Below are positions 53,637-62,733 of a stretch of 64,000 bases of DNA, one piece after another (position 1 is the first letter of the stretch; every line of letters starts with the position of its first letter). The stretch comes from CAYQQU01 sp964419545 (GTDB lineage: Bacteria; Bacteroidota; Bacteroidia; Chitinophagales; Saprospiraceae): the NCBI GenBank assembly GCA_964419545.1, contig CAYQQU010000027.1:5608-69607 (forward strand). The letters are read 5' to 3'. The position numbers and the translations under genes were made by a program. The notes below the pieces were generated by a model that was not told the origin of the DNA, made no database searches, and saw only the letters and a program-made list of their open reading frames with translations.

Positions 53637-54872
53637 ATGAAAGTCTTTTACTACCTCTGGCCGCTTTTGTTGCTTCTGGCGGCCTGCCGGTCCGAAGAAA
53701 ATACCATACCCACTCAGGATATCTTTACTTTGTCCAACTGCGAAGAACAACCCTCGGTTTGCGAACTCACCGACGCCAATAATACCTTCGGGTTTCACCT
53801 TTTTCAGCGCTTACACGAAGAGGCGCCCGCCGATAACCTTTTCATTTCGCCGTTCAGCATCGCCACTGCACTGACCATGACCCTCAACGGGGCGGACGGC
53901 GCCACCTACGAGGCCATGAACCAAACTTTGGCCTACGGCGAACAGGAACTCGATCAGATCAACGGTGCTTATCAGTTGCTGCTCAGCGATCTCCCGCTGC
54001 TTGATCCCTCCGTCACCATGCAACCGGCCAACTCCGTCTGGTACCGACAGTCTTTTCACATTCTGGACAGCTTTAAGGAAGTCAATGCGACGTACTTCTA
54101 CAGCCCGCCCCAGGAAGTGGACTTCAGAGACCCGGCTACCGTCGATCAGATCAACGGCTGGATCAGCGACCATACCGGCGGCAAGATCGACGAACTACTG
54201 GAGGTCATTCCCGCCGAGGCCGTCATGTACCTCATCAATGCCGTCTATTTTAAAGGAGCCTGGCGCTGGCCTTTTGATCCTGCCGACACGGGAACCGTCG
54301 ATTTTACGAAGAATAACGGCGAAAAAACGCCCACGCCAATGATGCGCTTTCCGAAAGCAATCGAAGCACCTGTATTTTTCAATGCTACGGTTTCCGGGGT
54401 CGATCTGCCGTTCGGGGACTCCACTTTTGCGATGACGTTGCTATTGCCGGCTCCGGAAAGTTCGGTCGATGCGGTGGTCGGGGAACTGGCGGCCGGCGCC
54501 TGGCCGGAATGGACGGCTTCCCTGGCGGTCGATGAAGTAACGGTGGCTTTGCCCCGCTTGGCGCTTCGTTATCAGAAGAAACTCAATGAAGTACTGAAAG
54601 CAATGGGGATGGCCGTAGCTTTTTCCGGCGATGGCGCCGATTTTTCCAAAATGAGCCCGGCCGACTTATTCATCAGCCTGGTTAAACACGAAGCCTTCAT
54701 CGAAGTGAATGAAGCCGGCGCGGAAGGCGGCGCAGCTACGCTGGTGGAGATCAGCCGGGAAGCAGCAACCCTCAATGAGTTGGTCTTCAACCGCCCGTTC
54801 GTTTTCGTCATTCGCGAGGTGAATACCAATAGCGTGCTCTTCGCCGGGAAAATGATGGACCCGCAATATTGA
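53637..54872 (+). CDS. Serpin-family lipoprotein 1
   Basis: A 411-residue serine-protease-inhibitor family protein carried as a lipoprotein: lipobox LLLLAACRS (Cys about residue 18). The serpin core has DNLFISPFSIATALTMTLNG, NAVYFKGAWRWPFDP and the C-terminal FNRPFVFVIRE. The hinge of the reactive loop reads NEAGAEGGAATLVE (about residue 357), rich in small residues and compatible with loop insertion, so an inhibitory mechanism is plausible. The scissile position is near SREA; P1 could be Arg or Glu. It lies 73 bp after porQ, and its paralogue follows 204 bp further. Confidence 0.92.
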   Translation: MKVFYYLWPLLLLLAACRSEENTIPTQDIFTLSNCEEQPSVCELTDANNTFGFHLFQRLHEEAPADNLFISPFSIATALTMTLNGADGATYEAMNQTLAYGEQELDQINGAYQLLLSDLPLLDPSVTMQPANSVWYRQSFHILDSFKEVNATYFYSPPQEVDFRDPATVDQINGWISDHTGGKIDELLEVIPAEAVMYLINAVYFKGAWRWPFDPADTGTVDFTKNNGEKTPTPMMRFPKAIEAPVFFNATVSGVDLPFGDSTFAMTLLLPAPESSVDAVVGELAAGAWPEWTASLAVDEVTVALPRLALRYQKKLNEVLKAMGMAVAFSGDGADFSKMSPADLFISLVKHEAFIEVNEAGAEGGAATLVEISREAATLNELVFNRPFVFVIREVNTNSVLFAGKMMDPQY

Positions 54873-55076
54873 ACCCGGAAAATTCATGGGTTCTTCGTCA
54901 TGACGGTTGCCAGGCTTGCGTTCGCACAGGCGGGCGACACGCCTGCTGCAGGCCGGTATTCTCCGCCGAGCAAACGCAACAATGGTGGGCAGGTTGGCTT
55001 CGCAATAGATTAATCCATGAATAATCCGGGTGAATCTTCAGATATCCTTAGATTTTTTTCATAAAAACACCAGAAA

Positions 55077-56312
55077 ATGAAATACCCGTCTCTTTTGCTC
55101 ATTCTGATCTTGGCCGGCTTGGCGATGGCTTGCAACCAGGAGGACGACGCCAATTTCCCGCCGGTGATCGACTGCGAGGAGGAAAACTGCATACTCCCTC
55201 CCCGCAATACGGCTTTTGGGTTGGCTATGCTGCAAAAGCTGCAAGAAGCGCAGCCCGATGAAAATATTTTCATCTCACCGTTCAGCATTTCCAATGCATT
55301 GTCTATGACCCTCAACGGCGCCGCCGGCCAAACTCAGTCGGAAATGCTCGCCGCCCTGGCCTACGACGGCCTAACGCCGCAAACCGTCAATGAAGAGTTC
55401 AAGGTATTGCTGGAATCCCTGCCGATACTCGATAATGAAGTCGATTTTCTGCCAGCCAATTCCATTTGGTACAAACAAGGGTTTTCGGTAAGGCCGGACT
55501 TTCTGGACGTCAACGCCGACTACTACCAGGCGGAAGTCAGCGACCTGGATTTCACCGACCCCGCTTCGGTTGGCGTAATCAACAATTGGGTGGCGGACAA
55601 CACCAATGATCTGATCCAGAGCATCCTACAAACGATACCCGCCAATGCAGTGATGTACCTGGTCAACGCAGTCTATTTCAAAGGCAACTGGCAACAATCG
55701 TTCGACCCCGAACATACCGAAGAAGCCCCTTTTCTCCTGGCGGACGGGAGCACCGAAAATGTGGAGATGATGCGTTATGACGGTAAAATAGTGCTGCCCT
55801 ACCTGGCAACGGAATCTTTTCAGGCCGTAGATCTGGCTTATGGCGATTCCATATTTTCGATGACGGTGTTCCTGCCCAAGGAAAATACAGGCCTCGACGA
55901 GCTGGTCGACCAGTTGAGTCTGGAGAACTGGCAGGATTGGACGGCGTCCCTGCAGCCGCAGGAAATCTATTTTGCCATGCCCCGGTTCACCCTCAAATAC
56001 GAAAAGATGTTGAACGATGCGCTCATCGGCCTGGGTATGGAACGGGCTTTCAGCCGGGAGGCGGATTTCAGCAACATCAACCCGGATGCTCCCCTGCAGA
56101 TCAGCGCCGTGCGCCACAAGTCGTTCATCGAAGTTAACGAAGTGGGAACGGAGGCGGCAGCCGTCACTTCCGTTGAAATAGTATTCAACACTTCCGTGGA
56201 TCCTACCCCTTCCGTTCGCCTCGACCGGCCTTTCCTATTCGCCATTCGCGAAAATAAAACGGGAAGTTTGTTGTTCCTCGGGAAAATGATGAACCCGAAT
56301 GCAGAAGAATAA
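55077..56312 (+). CDS. Serpin-family lipoprotein 2
   Basis: A second 411-residue serpin, clearly a paralogue of the upstream one. The lipobox is GLAMACNQ (Cys about residue 19). Core motifs are ENIFISPFSISNALSMTLNG, NAVYFKGNWQQSFDP and LDRPFLFAIREN. The hinge NEVGTEAAAVTSVE (about residue 350) is close to the consensus of inhibitory serpins (G-T/S-E-A-A-A). The reactive loop is longer than in serpin 1 and differs completely after the hinge (VFNTSVDPTPSVR), so the two probably trap different proteases. ATG 55077. It is followed by a strong hairpin before the convergent mfd. Confidence 0.93.
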   Translation: MKYPSLLLILILAGLAMACNQEDDANFPPVIDCEEENCILPPRNTAFGLAMLQKLQEAQPDENIFISPFSISNALSMTLNGAAGQTQSEMLAALAYDGLTPQTVNEEFKVLLESLPILDNEVDFLPANSIWYKQGFSVRPDFLDVNADYYQAEVSDLDFTDPASVGVINNWVADNTNDLIQSILQTIPANAVMYLVNAVYFKGNWQQSFDPEHTEEAPFLLADGSTENVEMMRYDGKIVLPYLATESFQAVDLAYGDSIFSMTVFLPKENTGLDELVDQLSLENWQDWTASLQPQEIYFAMPRFTLKYEKMLNDALIGLGMERAFSREADFSNINPDAPLQISAVRHKSFIEVNEVGTEAAAVTSVEIVFNTSVDPTPSVRLDRPFLFAIRENKTGSLLFLGKMMNPNAEE

Positions 56313-56320
56313 TTTCACTG

Positions 56321-56358
56321 GGATCAACCCGATGGCCTGCCAGGCATCGGGTTGATCC
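56321..56358. terminator. Convergent hairpin between serpin 2 and mfd
   Basis: GGATCAACCCGATG (56321-56334) and CATCGGGTTGATCC (56345-56358) form a perfect 14-bp stem with a 10-nt loop. It begins eight bases after the serpin stop and its last base is the first of the mfd stop triplet. There is no good T run on either side, so it may act as a 3' RNA stabiliser as much as a terminator. Confidence 0.55.
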
Positions 56359-59300
56359 TACACTACTTCCTCTTTCGCCGTCGTCTCTTCCGCCAAATGC
56401 CGCAATACTTTCACCGCTGCTTTCAGGCTCTTGACGCCGTCTTTTACCATGATGAAGTGCTTGTTGGACTTCTTAAAGCCCAAACCGTGTTTTTCTCCCT
56501 GCGCGCTGACAAATTGCAGGATATTGCGGAATATATCGCTTTCGAAAAAGGCGGATTGCGGGTTTTCGACGAAGTAGCACCGCAGTTTATTGTTTTTCAG
56601 GATAACCCGCTCGAAGCCCAGCTCTTTGCAGATCCAGCGCAGGCGCAGCCCTTCGAATAGTTCCGCCACCTGCCGGGGAAGGGGCCCGAAGCGATCGCGT
56701 AATTGCTCCGAAAAGCGGAGCAGGGCCTCTTCGCTCTCCAGTCCGTCCAGCTCAGTATACAAACTGAGTCGCTCCTGAATATTGTGAATGTACTCGTCGG
56801 GGATGAGCATCTCGACGTCGGTGTCGATCTGCACATCGCGTACGTAGTGATGGGCTTTTTCCAGCTCTTCCTTGAACAGGTCTTTGAATTCGGTTTCCTT
56901 GAGTTCCTGAATGGCCTCTTCCAGGATTTTCTGGTACGTCTCGTAGCCGATATCGGTGATGAAGCCGCTTTGTTCGGCCCCCAAAAGGTTGCCGGCGCCG
57001 CGGATATCGAGGTCGCGCATGGCGATATTCAGCCCCGAACCCAGGTCAGAAAACTCTTCCAAAGTACGTAGCCGTTTGCGCGCATCGGTGGTCAGCACCG
57101 AAAGCGGAGGGCTGAACAGATAGCAGAAGGCCTTTTGGTTGGAGCGTCCCACGCGCCCCCGCAGCTGGTGCAAATCGCTCATGCCGAACTGGTGCGCGTT
57201 ATTGATAATTATGGTGTTGGCGTTGGGGATGTCGAGGCCGGTTTCGATGATGTTGGTGCACACCAGCACCTCGTGTTGCCGGTCGATAAAGTCGATCAGG
57301 GTTTGTTCCAGGTTTTTGGGGTCCATTTGCCCGTGCGCCATCGCGATATCGACGTCAGGACAGAGGCGTCGCACCAGCGCGGTGATGTCAGGCAGGGTTT
57401 TTACCCGGTTATGGACGAAAAAGACCTGGCCGCCCCGGTTGACTTCGTAGTAGATCGCTTCCTTGACCAGCTCTTCATTGAAGATCCGTACTTCCGTGTG
57501 GATCGGCTGCCGGTTGGGCGGCGGTGTGCGGAGAATGGATAGATCGCGCGCCGCCATCAGGCTGAACTGCAGGGTCCGCGGAATGGGCGTCGCAGTTAGG
57601 GTCAGCGTATCGACGTTGACCTTCAGCTTGCGTAGCTTTTCTTTGGCGGCCACGCCGAATTTCTGTTCTTCATCGATAACCAGCAATCCGAGGTCTTTGA
57701 ATCCGACTTTTTTGTTGAGCAGCGCGTGCGTGCCGATCACGACGTCGAGCTCCCCTTTTTTCAGGCGCTCGTAGATCTGATTCCGCTCGGCGGTGCTGCG
57801 GAAGCGATTGACATAGTCGACGGTGACGCCGAATTCTTCCAAGCGCCCCTTAAAGGTTTGGTAGTGTTGTAGCGCCAGAATGGTGGTCGGCACGAGAATA
57901 GCGGCTTGCTTGCCCCCGACGATCGATTTGAAGGCGGCCCGCACGGCGACCTCCGTTTTGCCGAAGCCCACGTCGCCGCAGATGAGGCGGTCCATGGGAT
58001 ACTCCTTCATCATATCGCCTTTCACATCTTGCGTTGCTTTGAACTGATCGGGCGTATCTTCGTAGATAAAAGAAGCCTCCAGTTCATTTTGCAGGTAGCC
58101 GTCGGGCGGGAAGGCGAAACCTTTTGACGCGCGTCTTTTCGCGTACAGCTTGATCAGCTCGCCGGCGATATCTTTGACCTTCTTCTTGGTGCGCGCCTTG
58201 AGCGTTTTCCAGGCGTCGGAGCCGAGTTTGCTCAGCTTGGGCGCCGTACCCTCCTTGCTGGTGTATTTGGAGATCTTGTGCAGCGAATTGATGCTGACGT
58301 ATAATACGTCGTTATTTTTGTAGATCAACCGCACGGACTCCTGGGTGCGACCGTTGATATCGATTTTTTCCAAACCCGAATACCGCCCTACGCCGTGGTC
58401 GATGTGGACGACAAAATCGCCCGGCCTGAGTTCGCGCAGCATGCGCAGGTTGATCGCCTGGTCTTTGGTAAAACCGCGCCGCAGCCGGTAGCGGTGGAAA
58501 CGCTGGAAAACCTGATGGTCGGTATAGCAGGCCACTTTGAGGTCCAGGTCGATGAAGCCCTGATGGATCGCCTTGGTTACCGGGTGAAACTTGACCTGCG
58601 CGTCCAGGTCTTCGAAGATGGCGTAAAAACGCTCGATCTGCTTGGGGTTATCGGTGAAAATATAATTGTCGACACCCTGGGCCGTATTTTCGTTCAGGTT
58701 TTCGATCAGGAGTTTGAACTGCTTGTTGAAGCTCGGTTGCGGGCGCGCGGCAAAAGGAATATGCTGCTCGAAAGTCAAGGGCTGCGCACCGGCCGTCAGT
58801 CCGAGCAAAGGATGCGCCTGCAGGTCCTCCATGATCTCGCCCGGGCGAATGAAGGCGCGGTCGCGAAAAACTTCGGCGAGCTCGCTTTCGTCGAGCTCGG
58901 AAATCGTCTCGGCAAATTTCCCCGCTTCATCGAAACACTGCTGCAACTTGTCGATCAGCACCTGAAAGTCCTTCACCCAAATCGCTGTGCGCGGACTGAG
59001 GACCCGGAAAAGCGATACTTTCTGCGATTGTTCGAAGCGGGTATTGATGTTCGGTACGATAGAGACCCGGGCGATATTCTGCACCGAAAGCTGCGTGGTC
59101 GGATTGAAAGTGCGAATGCTTTCCACTTCCTCGTCGAAAAGCTCGATGCGGTAGGGGAATTCGTTGCCGAAGGAAAAAATATCGATGATGCCCCCGCGGA
59201 TAGAAAACTGCCCCGGTTCGTAGACGAAATCTTCGCGCTGAAAACCGTATTCCACCAGTACCTCGATGAGAAAATCTGTATCCAGCTCCTCGCCCTTGCC

Positions 59301-59741
59301 AATGTGGATGCGGGTTTTATTGAGCGCTTCCGGAGCCACTACCTTTTCGAACAGCGCCTCCGGATAGGTGATCACAATCTCCGGGCTGGCCGCCGACGAA
59401 ACGACATTGATGGTTTCGGTGCGTTCGAGGACGTTGTTGTTATTCAACTCCTCGAAACGCATGGGCCGCTTGAAAGAATCCGGGAAAAAGCGCACCGGCT
59501 TTTTATCGAGCAGGCCGGCAATGGTATTCTGCAGGTAGGCCGCTTCTTCCTTATCATTTGCTACGAAGAGATGGCTGTGAGGATCAGCGAGGTAAGTTCC
59601 GGTAAGGACAAAGGCCTCCTGCGCACCCATCATCCCGGTGAGTTGTAAGCGGGCGGGCGTCTCGGCATGCAGCGCCGTCAATATTTGCTTCACCTTATCG
59701 TCTTCCCGGAAACGGGAAAGTAATCGCTGCAGATTTTCCAC
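56358..59741 (-). CDS. mfd: Transcription-repair coupling factor Mfd
   Basis: A 1127-residue ATP-driven translocase that removes stalled RNA polymerase and recruits UvrA. Domain order is as expected: UvrB-like N-terminal part (to about residue 400), the RNA-polymerase-interacting domain LRPGDFVVHIDHGVGRYSGL, then helicase motifs ICGDVGFGKTEVAVRAAF (Walker A), LLVIDEEQKFGV (DEEQ), TLTATPIPRTLQ, and the second RecA domain with FVHNRV and LRGRVGRSNQKA. The C-terminal TRCF domain ends near FGPLPRQVAELFEGLRL. Length is normal. A start ATG at 59741 is used. It converges with serpin 2. Confidence 0.97.
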   Translation of the reverse strand: MENLQRLLSRFREDDKVKQILTALHAETPARLQLTGMMGAQEAFVLTGTYLADPHSHLFVANDKEEAAYLQNTIAGLLDKKPVRFFPDSFKRPMRFEELNNNNVLERTETINVVSSAASPEIVITYPEALFEKVVAPEALNKTRIHIGKGEELDTDFLIEVLVEYGFQREDFVYEPGQFSIRGGIIDIFSFGNEFPYRIELFDEEVESIRTFNPTTQLSVQNIARVSIVPNINTRFEQSQKVSLFRVLSPRTAIWVKDFQVLIDKLQQCFDEAGKFAETISELDESELAEVFRDRAFIRPGEIMEDLQAHPLLGLTAGAQPLTFEQHIPFAARPQPSFNKQFKLLIENLNENTAQGVDNYIFTDNPKQIERFYAIFEDLDAQVKFHPVTKAIHQGFIDLDLKVACYTDHQVFQRFHRYRLRRGFTKDQAINLRMLRELRPGDFVVHIDHGVGRYSGLEKIDINGRTQESVRLIYKNNDVLYVSINSLHKISKYTSKEGTAPKLSKLGSDAWKTLKARTKKKVKDIAGELIKLYAKRRASKGFAFPPDGYLQNELEASFIYEDTPDQFKATQDVKGDMMKEYPMDRLICGDVGFGKTEVAVRAAFKSIVGGKQAAILVPTTILALQHYQTFKGRLEEFGVTVDYVNRFRSTAERNQIYERLKKGELDVVIGTHALLNKKVGFKDLGLLVIDEEQKFGVAAKEKLRKLKVNVDTLTLTATPIPRTLQFSLMAARDLSILRTPPPNRQPIHTEVRIFNEELVKEAIYYEVNRGGQVFFVHNRVKTLPDITALVRRLCPDVDIAMAHGQMDPKNLEQTLIDFIDRQHEVLVCTNIIETGLDIPNANTIIINNAHQFGMSDLHQLRGRVGRSNQKAFCYLFSPPLSVLTTDARKRLRTLEEFSDLGSGLNIAMRDLDIRGAGNLLGAEQSGFITDIGYETYQKILEEAIQELKETEFKDLFKEELEKAHHYVRDVQIDTDVEMLIPDEYIHNIQERLSLYTELDGLESEEALLRFSEQLRDRFGPLPRQVAELFEGLRLRWICKELGFERVILKNNKLRCYFVENPQSAFFESDIFRNILQFVSAQGEKHGLGFKKSNKHFIMVKDGVKSLKAAVKVLRHLAEETTAKEEVV

Positions 59742-59866
59742 TTTACAAAATTAGAAGACTATTTGGAAACGGCCTTTGGTAAAAAAAGTTTTATCGCCGC
59801 CTTCGGTGATCTTGTACACAGACTTTTTCCGGAGAACGAGCCTATTTTTGCAACTAAAATCGAACA

Positions 59867-60280
59867 ATGAACCGCATTACCTTTTTTCTGATCCTCTTCC
59901 TGACCGGCGCTTTTTTCGCATCCTGCCAGAACGGCGCCAAAAGCACGGCAGCCCGGATCAGCGTAGCCGGCGCCGTTAATGAGGTGCTGTCTCCTGCCGA
60001 GTTCGCCGAAAAACTGTCCGCCGATACGACCGTGCAACTGATCGACGTACGTACCCCCAAAGAGTACCGGCAGGGGCATATCGCCGGCGCCCGGAACATC
60101 GATTTTCTCAACGCTTCCGAATTTGAAACCGGCTTCCGGTCGCTGGATACCGATCGACCGTTGTTCATCTATTACCGCTCAGGACGGCGCAGCGCCAATG
60201 CCGCCCGCCAACTGGAAGCAATGGGTTTCCGGGAAATCTACGATTTGCGCGGGGGGTACCTCGCCTGGCCGGAACAGTAA
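59867..60280 (+). CDS. Rhodanese-fold lipoprotein lacking the catalytic Cys
   Basis: A 137-residue secreted lipoprotein: signal peptide with lipobox FFASCQ (Cys about residue 20), then one rhodanese domain. The fold motifs LIDVRTPKEYRQGHIAGARN and YDLRGGYLAWPEQ are intact. The active-site loop reads YYRSGRRS where active sulfurtransferases have CRSGxRS, so the catalytic Cys is replaced by Tyr and sulfur transfer is not expected; a binding role is possible. A TATTTTTG -7-like box lies 24 bases before the ATG, without a matching -33 box. It is divergent from mfd. Confidence 0.9.
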   Translation: MNRITFFLILFLTGAFFASCQNGAKSTAARISVAGAVNEVLSPAEFAEKLSADTTVQLIDVRTPKEYRQGHIAGARNIDFLNASEFETGFRSLDTDRPLFIYYRSGRRSANAARQLEAMGFREIYDLRGGYLAWPEQ

Positions 60281-60397
60281 ATTTGCCGGGCTGTTCAGTT
60301 CGTTCATGTTTTTGAACCTCTGAGGCCAACAATTCTTAAACAAAATTCGGAGATTGCTGTTGTTCAACCGTATTTTATCAAGCAATCAACCGCGATT

Positions 60398-61873
60398 TTG
60401 GCAAAAAAAGTTATCGTCATCGGCGCCGGCTTCGCCGGTCTGGCAGCTGCTACTTCCCTGGCTGACAGGGGCTTCGAAGTAACCGTTCTGGAAAAGAACG
60501 ACGTGCCCGGCGGAAGGGCCCGCAAATATCAGGCCGAAGGTTTTACCTTCGACATGGGCCCCAGCTGGTACTGGATGCCGGATGTGTTTGAGGCTTACTT
60601 CAACCGCTTCGGAAAGTCTGCGGCAGACTATTACCATCTGGTCCGCCTCGATCCTTCTTACCGCGTTTTCTTCGGAAAAAACGACATCATGGACGTGCCG
60701 GCCGACATGCAGGCGCTGGAAGCCATGTTCGAGGAGTACGAACCGGGCAGCAGCGTCAAACTGCGCAAGTTCCTGGCCGAAGCACAGTACAAGTACGAGG
60801 TCGGGATGAGCGAATTTGTCCACAAACCCAGCCATTCCATCTGGGAGTTTGCCGATCTGCGCATCCTTATGAGCCTCTTCCGCCTCCAGATGTTTCAATC
60901 GATTTCCCGCCACATTCGAAAGCTTTTTCGCCACCCTCAGCTCATTCAGCTGCTGGAATTTCCCGTTCTTTTTCTGGGCGCTACGCCCGAAAAGACGCCG
61001 GCCCTATACAGCATGATGAACTATGCCGACATGGCCCTGGGCACCTGGTATCCCCTGGGCGGCATGCACAAGATCGTAGAAGGCATGGTGCGCCTCGCCG
61101 AAGAAAAAGGCGTGACGCTGAAGCTCGGGGAAGAGGTCAAACAGATTTACGTGCCTAACGGCCACGCCACCAAAGTGATCACGGCCGGCGGGGAATTTGA
61201 CGCAGACATCGTGGTCGGAGGCGCCGACTACCACCATGTCGAACAACAGCTTTTGGCAAAAGAACAGCGGAACTACACCGAAAAATACTGGGCGAAACGC
61301 GTCATGGCGCCTTCTTCCTTGCTTTTTTACCTGGGGGTCGGCAAGCGATTGCAGAACCTGCACCATCACAACTTGTTCTTTGACGAAGACTTCAGCCGGC
61401 ACGCCATCGAGATTTACGAAGAGCCCAAATGGCCCGACAAGCCCCTCTTCTACGTCTGTGCTCCGTCGATCACCGATCCCGGCGTCGCTCCCGAAGGAAT
61501 GGAAAACCTCTTCGTGCTCATTCCGTTGGCGCCAGGCCTGGAAGATAATGACGATCAGCGCGAAAAATATTTCGGTATCGTCATGGACCGCCTGGAAGCT
61601 CTGACGGGCCAGGAAATTCGTGAACATATCGTTCATAAACGGTCATTCGCGCATCGCGATTTCGAAAGAGATTACCACGCTTTCCGGGGCAATGCCTACG
61701 GTTTGGCCAATACGCTATGGCAAACCGCCTTTTTGAAACCTAAGCTCAAAAGCCGCAAAGTGAGCAATCTGTTTTTTACGGGGCAGCTCACTACCCCGGG
61801 CCCCGGCGTGCCGCCCTCCCTGATTTCCGGACAGGTCGTTGCAAATGAGATCCAAAAGCTTTTTAAATCCTGA
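60398..61873 (+). CDS. crtI: Phytoene desaturase (CrtI family)
   Basis: A 491-residue FAD enzyme that desaturates phytoene to lycopene. The N-terminal dinucleotide-binding motif VIVIGAGFAGLAAATSLADR is followed by EKNDVPGGRARKYQ and FDMGPSWYWMPDVFE. The C-terminal carotenoid-desaturase signature reads NLFFTGQLTTPGPGVPPSLIS. The start is TTG 60398, directly before AKKVIVIGAG. It is the first of three carotenoid genes: crtB follows 3 bp later and a lycopene cyclase 14 bp after that. Bacteroidota of this type usually make saproxanthin- or zeaxanthin-like pigments, but the end product cannot be decided here. Confidence 0.94.
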   Translation: MAKKVIVIGAGFAGLAAATSLADRGFEVTVLEKNDVPGGRARKYQAEGFTFDMGPSWYWMPDVFEAYFNRFGKSAADYYHLVRLDPSYRVFFGKNDIMDVPADMQALEAMFEEYEPGSSVKLRKFLAEAQYKYEVGMSEFVHKPSHSIWEFADLRILMSLFRLQMFQSISRHIRKLFRHPQLIQLLEFPVLFLGATPEKTPALYSMMNYADMALGTWYPLGGMHKIVEGMVRLAEEKGVTLKLGEEVKQIYVPNGHATKVITAGGEFDADIVVGGADYHHVEQQLLAKEQRNYTEKYWAKRVMAPSSLLFYLGVGKRLQNLHHHNLFFDEDFSRHAIEIYEEPKWPDKPLFYVCAPSITDPGVAPEGMENLFVLIPLAPGLEDNDDQREKYFGIVMDRLEALTGQEIREHIVHKRSFAHRDFERDYHAFRGNAYGLANTLWQTAFLKPKLKSRKVSNLFFTGQLTTPGPGVPPSLISGQVVANEIQKLFKS

Positions 61874-61876
61874 ATT

Positions 61877-62719
61877 ATGAATATGCTGGAGTTGTATAAC
61901 AATACCTGCATGGATTGCAGTAAGGTGATCACCAACCGTTACAGCACTTCCTTCTCGATGGGCATCCGCGTTTTCGACAAACGCTTTCGCGCACCGATCT
62001 ACGCCGTATACGGTTTCGTGCGCTTTGCCGACGAAATCGTCGACACCTTTCACGATTTCCCCAAAGCCTCGTTGCTGACCCGGTTCCGGGAAGATACCTA
62101 CCGGGCCATCGAAGAACGGATCAGCCTGAATCCGGTACTGCACGCTTTTCAGGAGACCGTGCACAAGTACCAGATCGAGCGCGAGCTGATCGACGCCTTC
62201 CTCGACAGCATGGAAATGGATCTGCATTTCAATACTTACGAAGACCGGCTTTACAAACAATATATATATGGTTCGGCGGAAGTCGTCGGGCTGATGTGCC
62301 TGCGCGTCTTCTGTGAGGGCAATGATCAGCTCTACCAACAACTGAAAGCTCCGGCCTGTAGCCTGGGCTCCGCTTTCCAGAAGATAAACTTCCTGCGGGA
62401 TATGAAAAGTGATTTCGACGAACGGGGGCGGGTCTATTTCCCGGGCGTCGACTTCACCCGCTTCACGAATAAAGATAAAATCCAGATCGAGAAGGATATC
62501 AAAAAGGATTTCGACGATGCCTATAAAGGCGTGGTCAGGCTCCCCAAAGGCGCCCGGTTTGGTGTTTATCTCGCTTATATTTACTACACGAATCTTTTCC
62601 AAAAGATCAAGAATGCTCCGGCTAACCGGGTCACTCAGGAGCGCATCCGGGTGCCCAACCGGCGCAAACTGGTCTTGCTGTTCAGCTCGGCGCTGCGCAA
62701 CAGCCTGAATCTTTTATAA
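61877..62719 (+). CDS. crtB: Phytoene synthase
   Basis: A 280-residue squalene/phytoene synthase family enzyme that joins two geranylgeranyl diphosphates to phytoene. Both Asp-rich substrate-binding motifs are present: VRFADEIVDTFHDF (about residue 52) and LRDMKSDFDERGRVYFP (about residue 173). YSTSFSMGIRVFD near the N-terminus is typical of the family. ATG 61877, three bases after the crtI stop, gives the start MNMLELYNNTCM. The last part of the gene contains an unremarkable basic C-terminus. Confidence 0.95.
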   Translation: MNMLELYNNTCMDCSKVITNRYSTSFSMGIRVFDKRFRAPIYAVYGFVRFADEIVDTFHDFPKASLLTRFREDTYRAIEERISLNPVLHAFQETVHKYQIERELIDAFLDSMEMDLHFNTYEDRLYKQYIYGSAEVVGLMCLRVFCEGNDQLYQQLKAPACSLGSAFQKINFLRDMKSDFDERGRVYFPGVDFTRFTNKDKIQIEKDIKKDFDDAYKGVVRLPKGARFGVYLAYIYYTNLFQKIKNAPANRVTQERIRVPNRRKLVLLFSSALRNSLNLL

Positions 62720-62733
62720 TCAACCATATCTTT

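Noticed and set aside
54990..55015. CTTCGCAATAGAT shared with the DNA just before repeat copy A (about 8630-8643)
   Set aside because: A 13-base match is expected by chance several times in 64 kb, and the similarity stops right after it.
58395..59648. Plus-strand open frame of 417 residues opposite mfd
   Set aside because: Antisense shadow of mfd, with no domain features.
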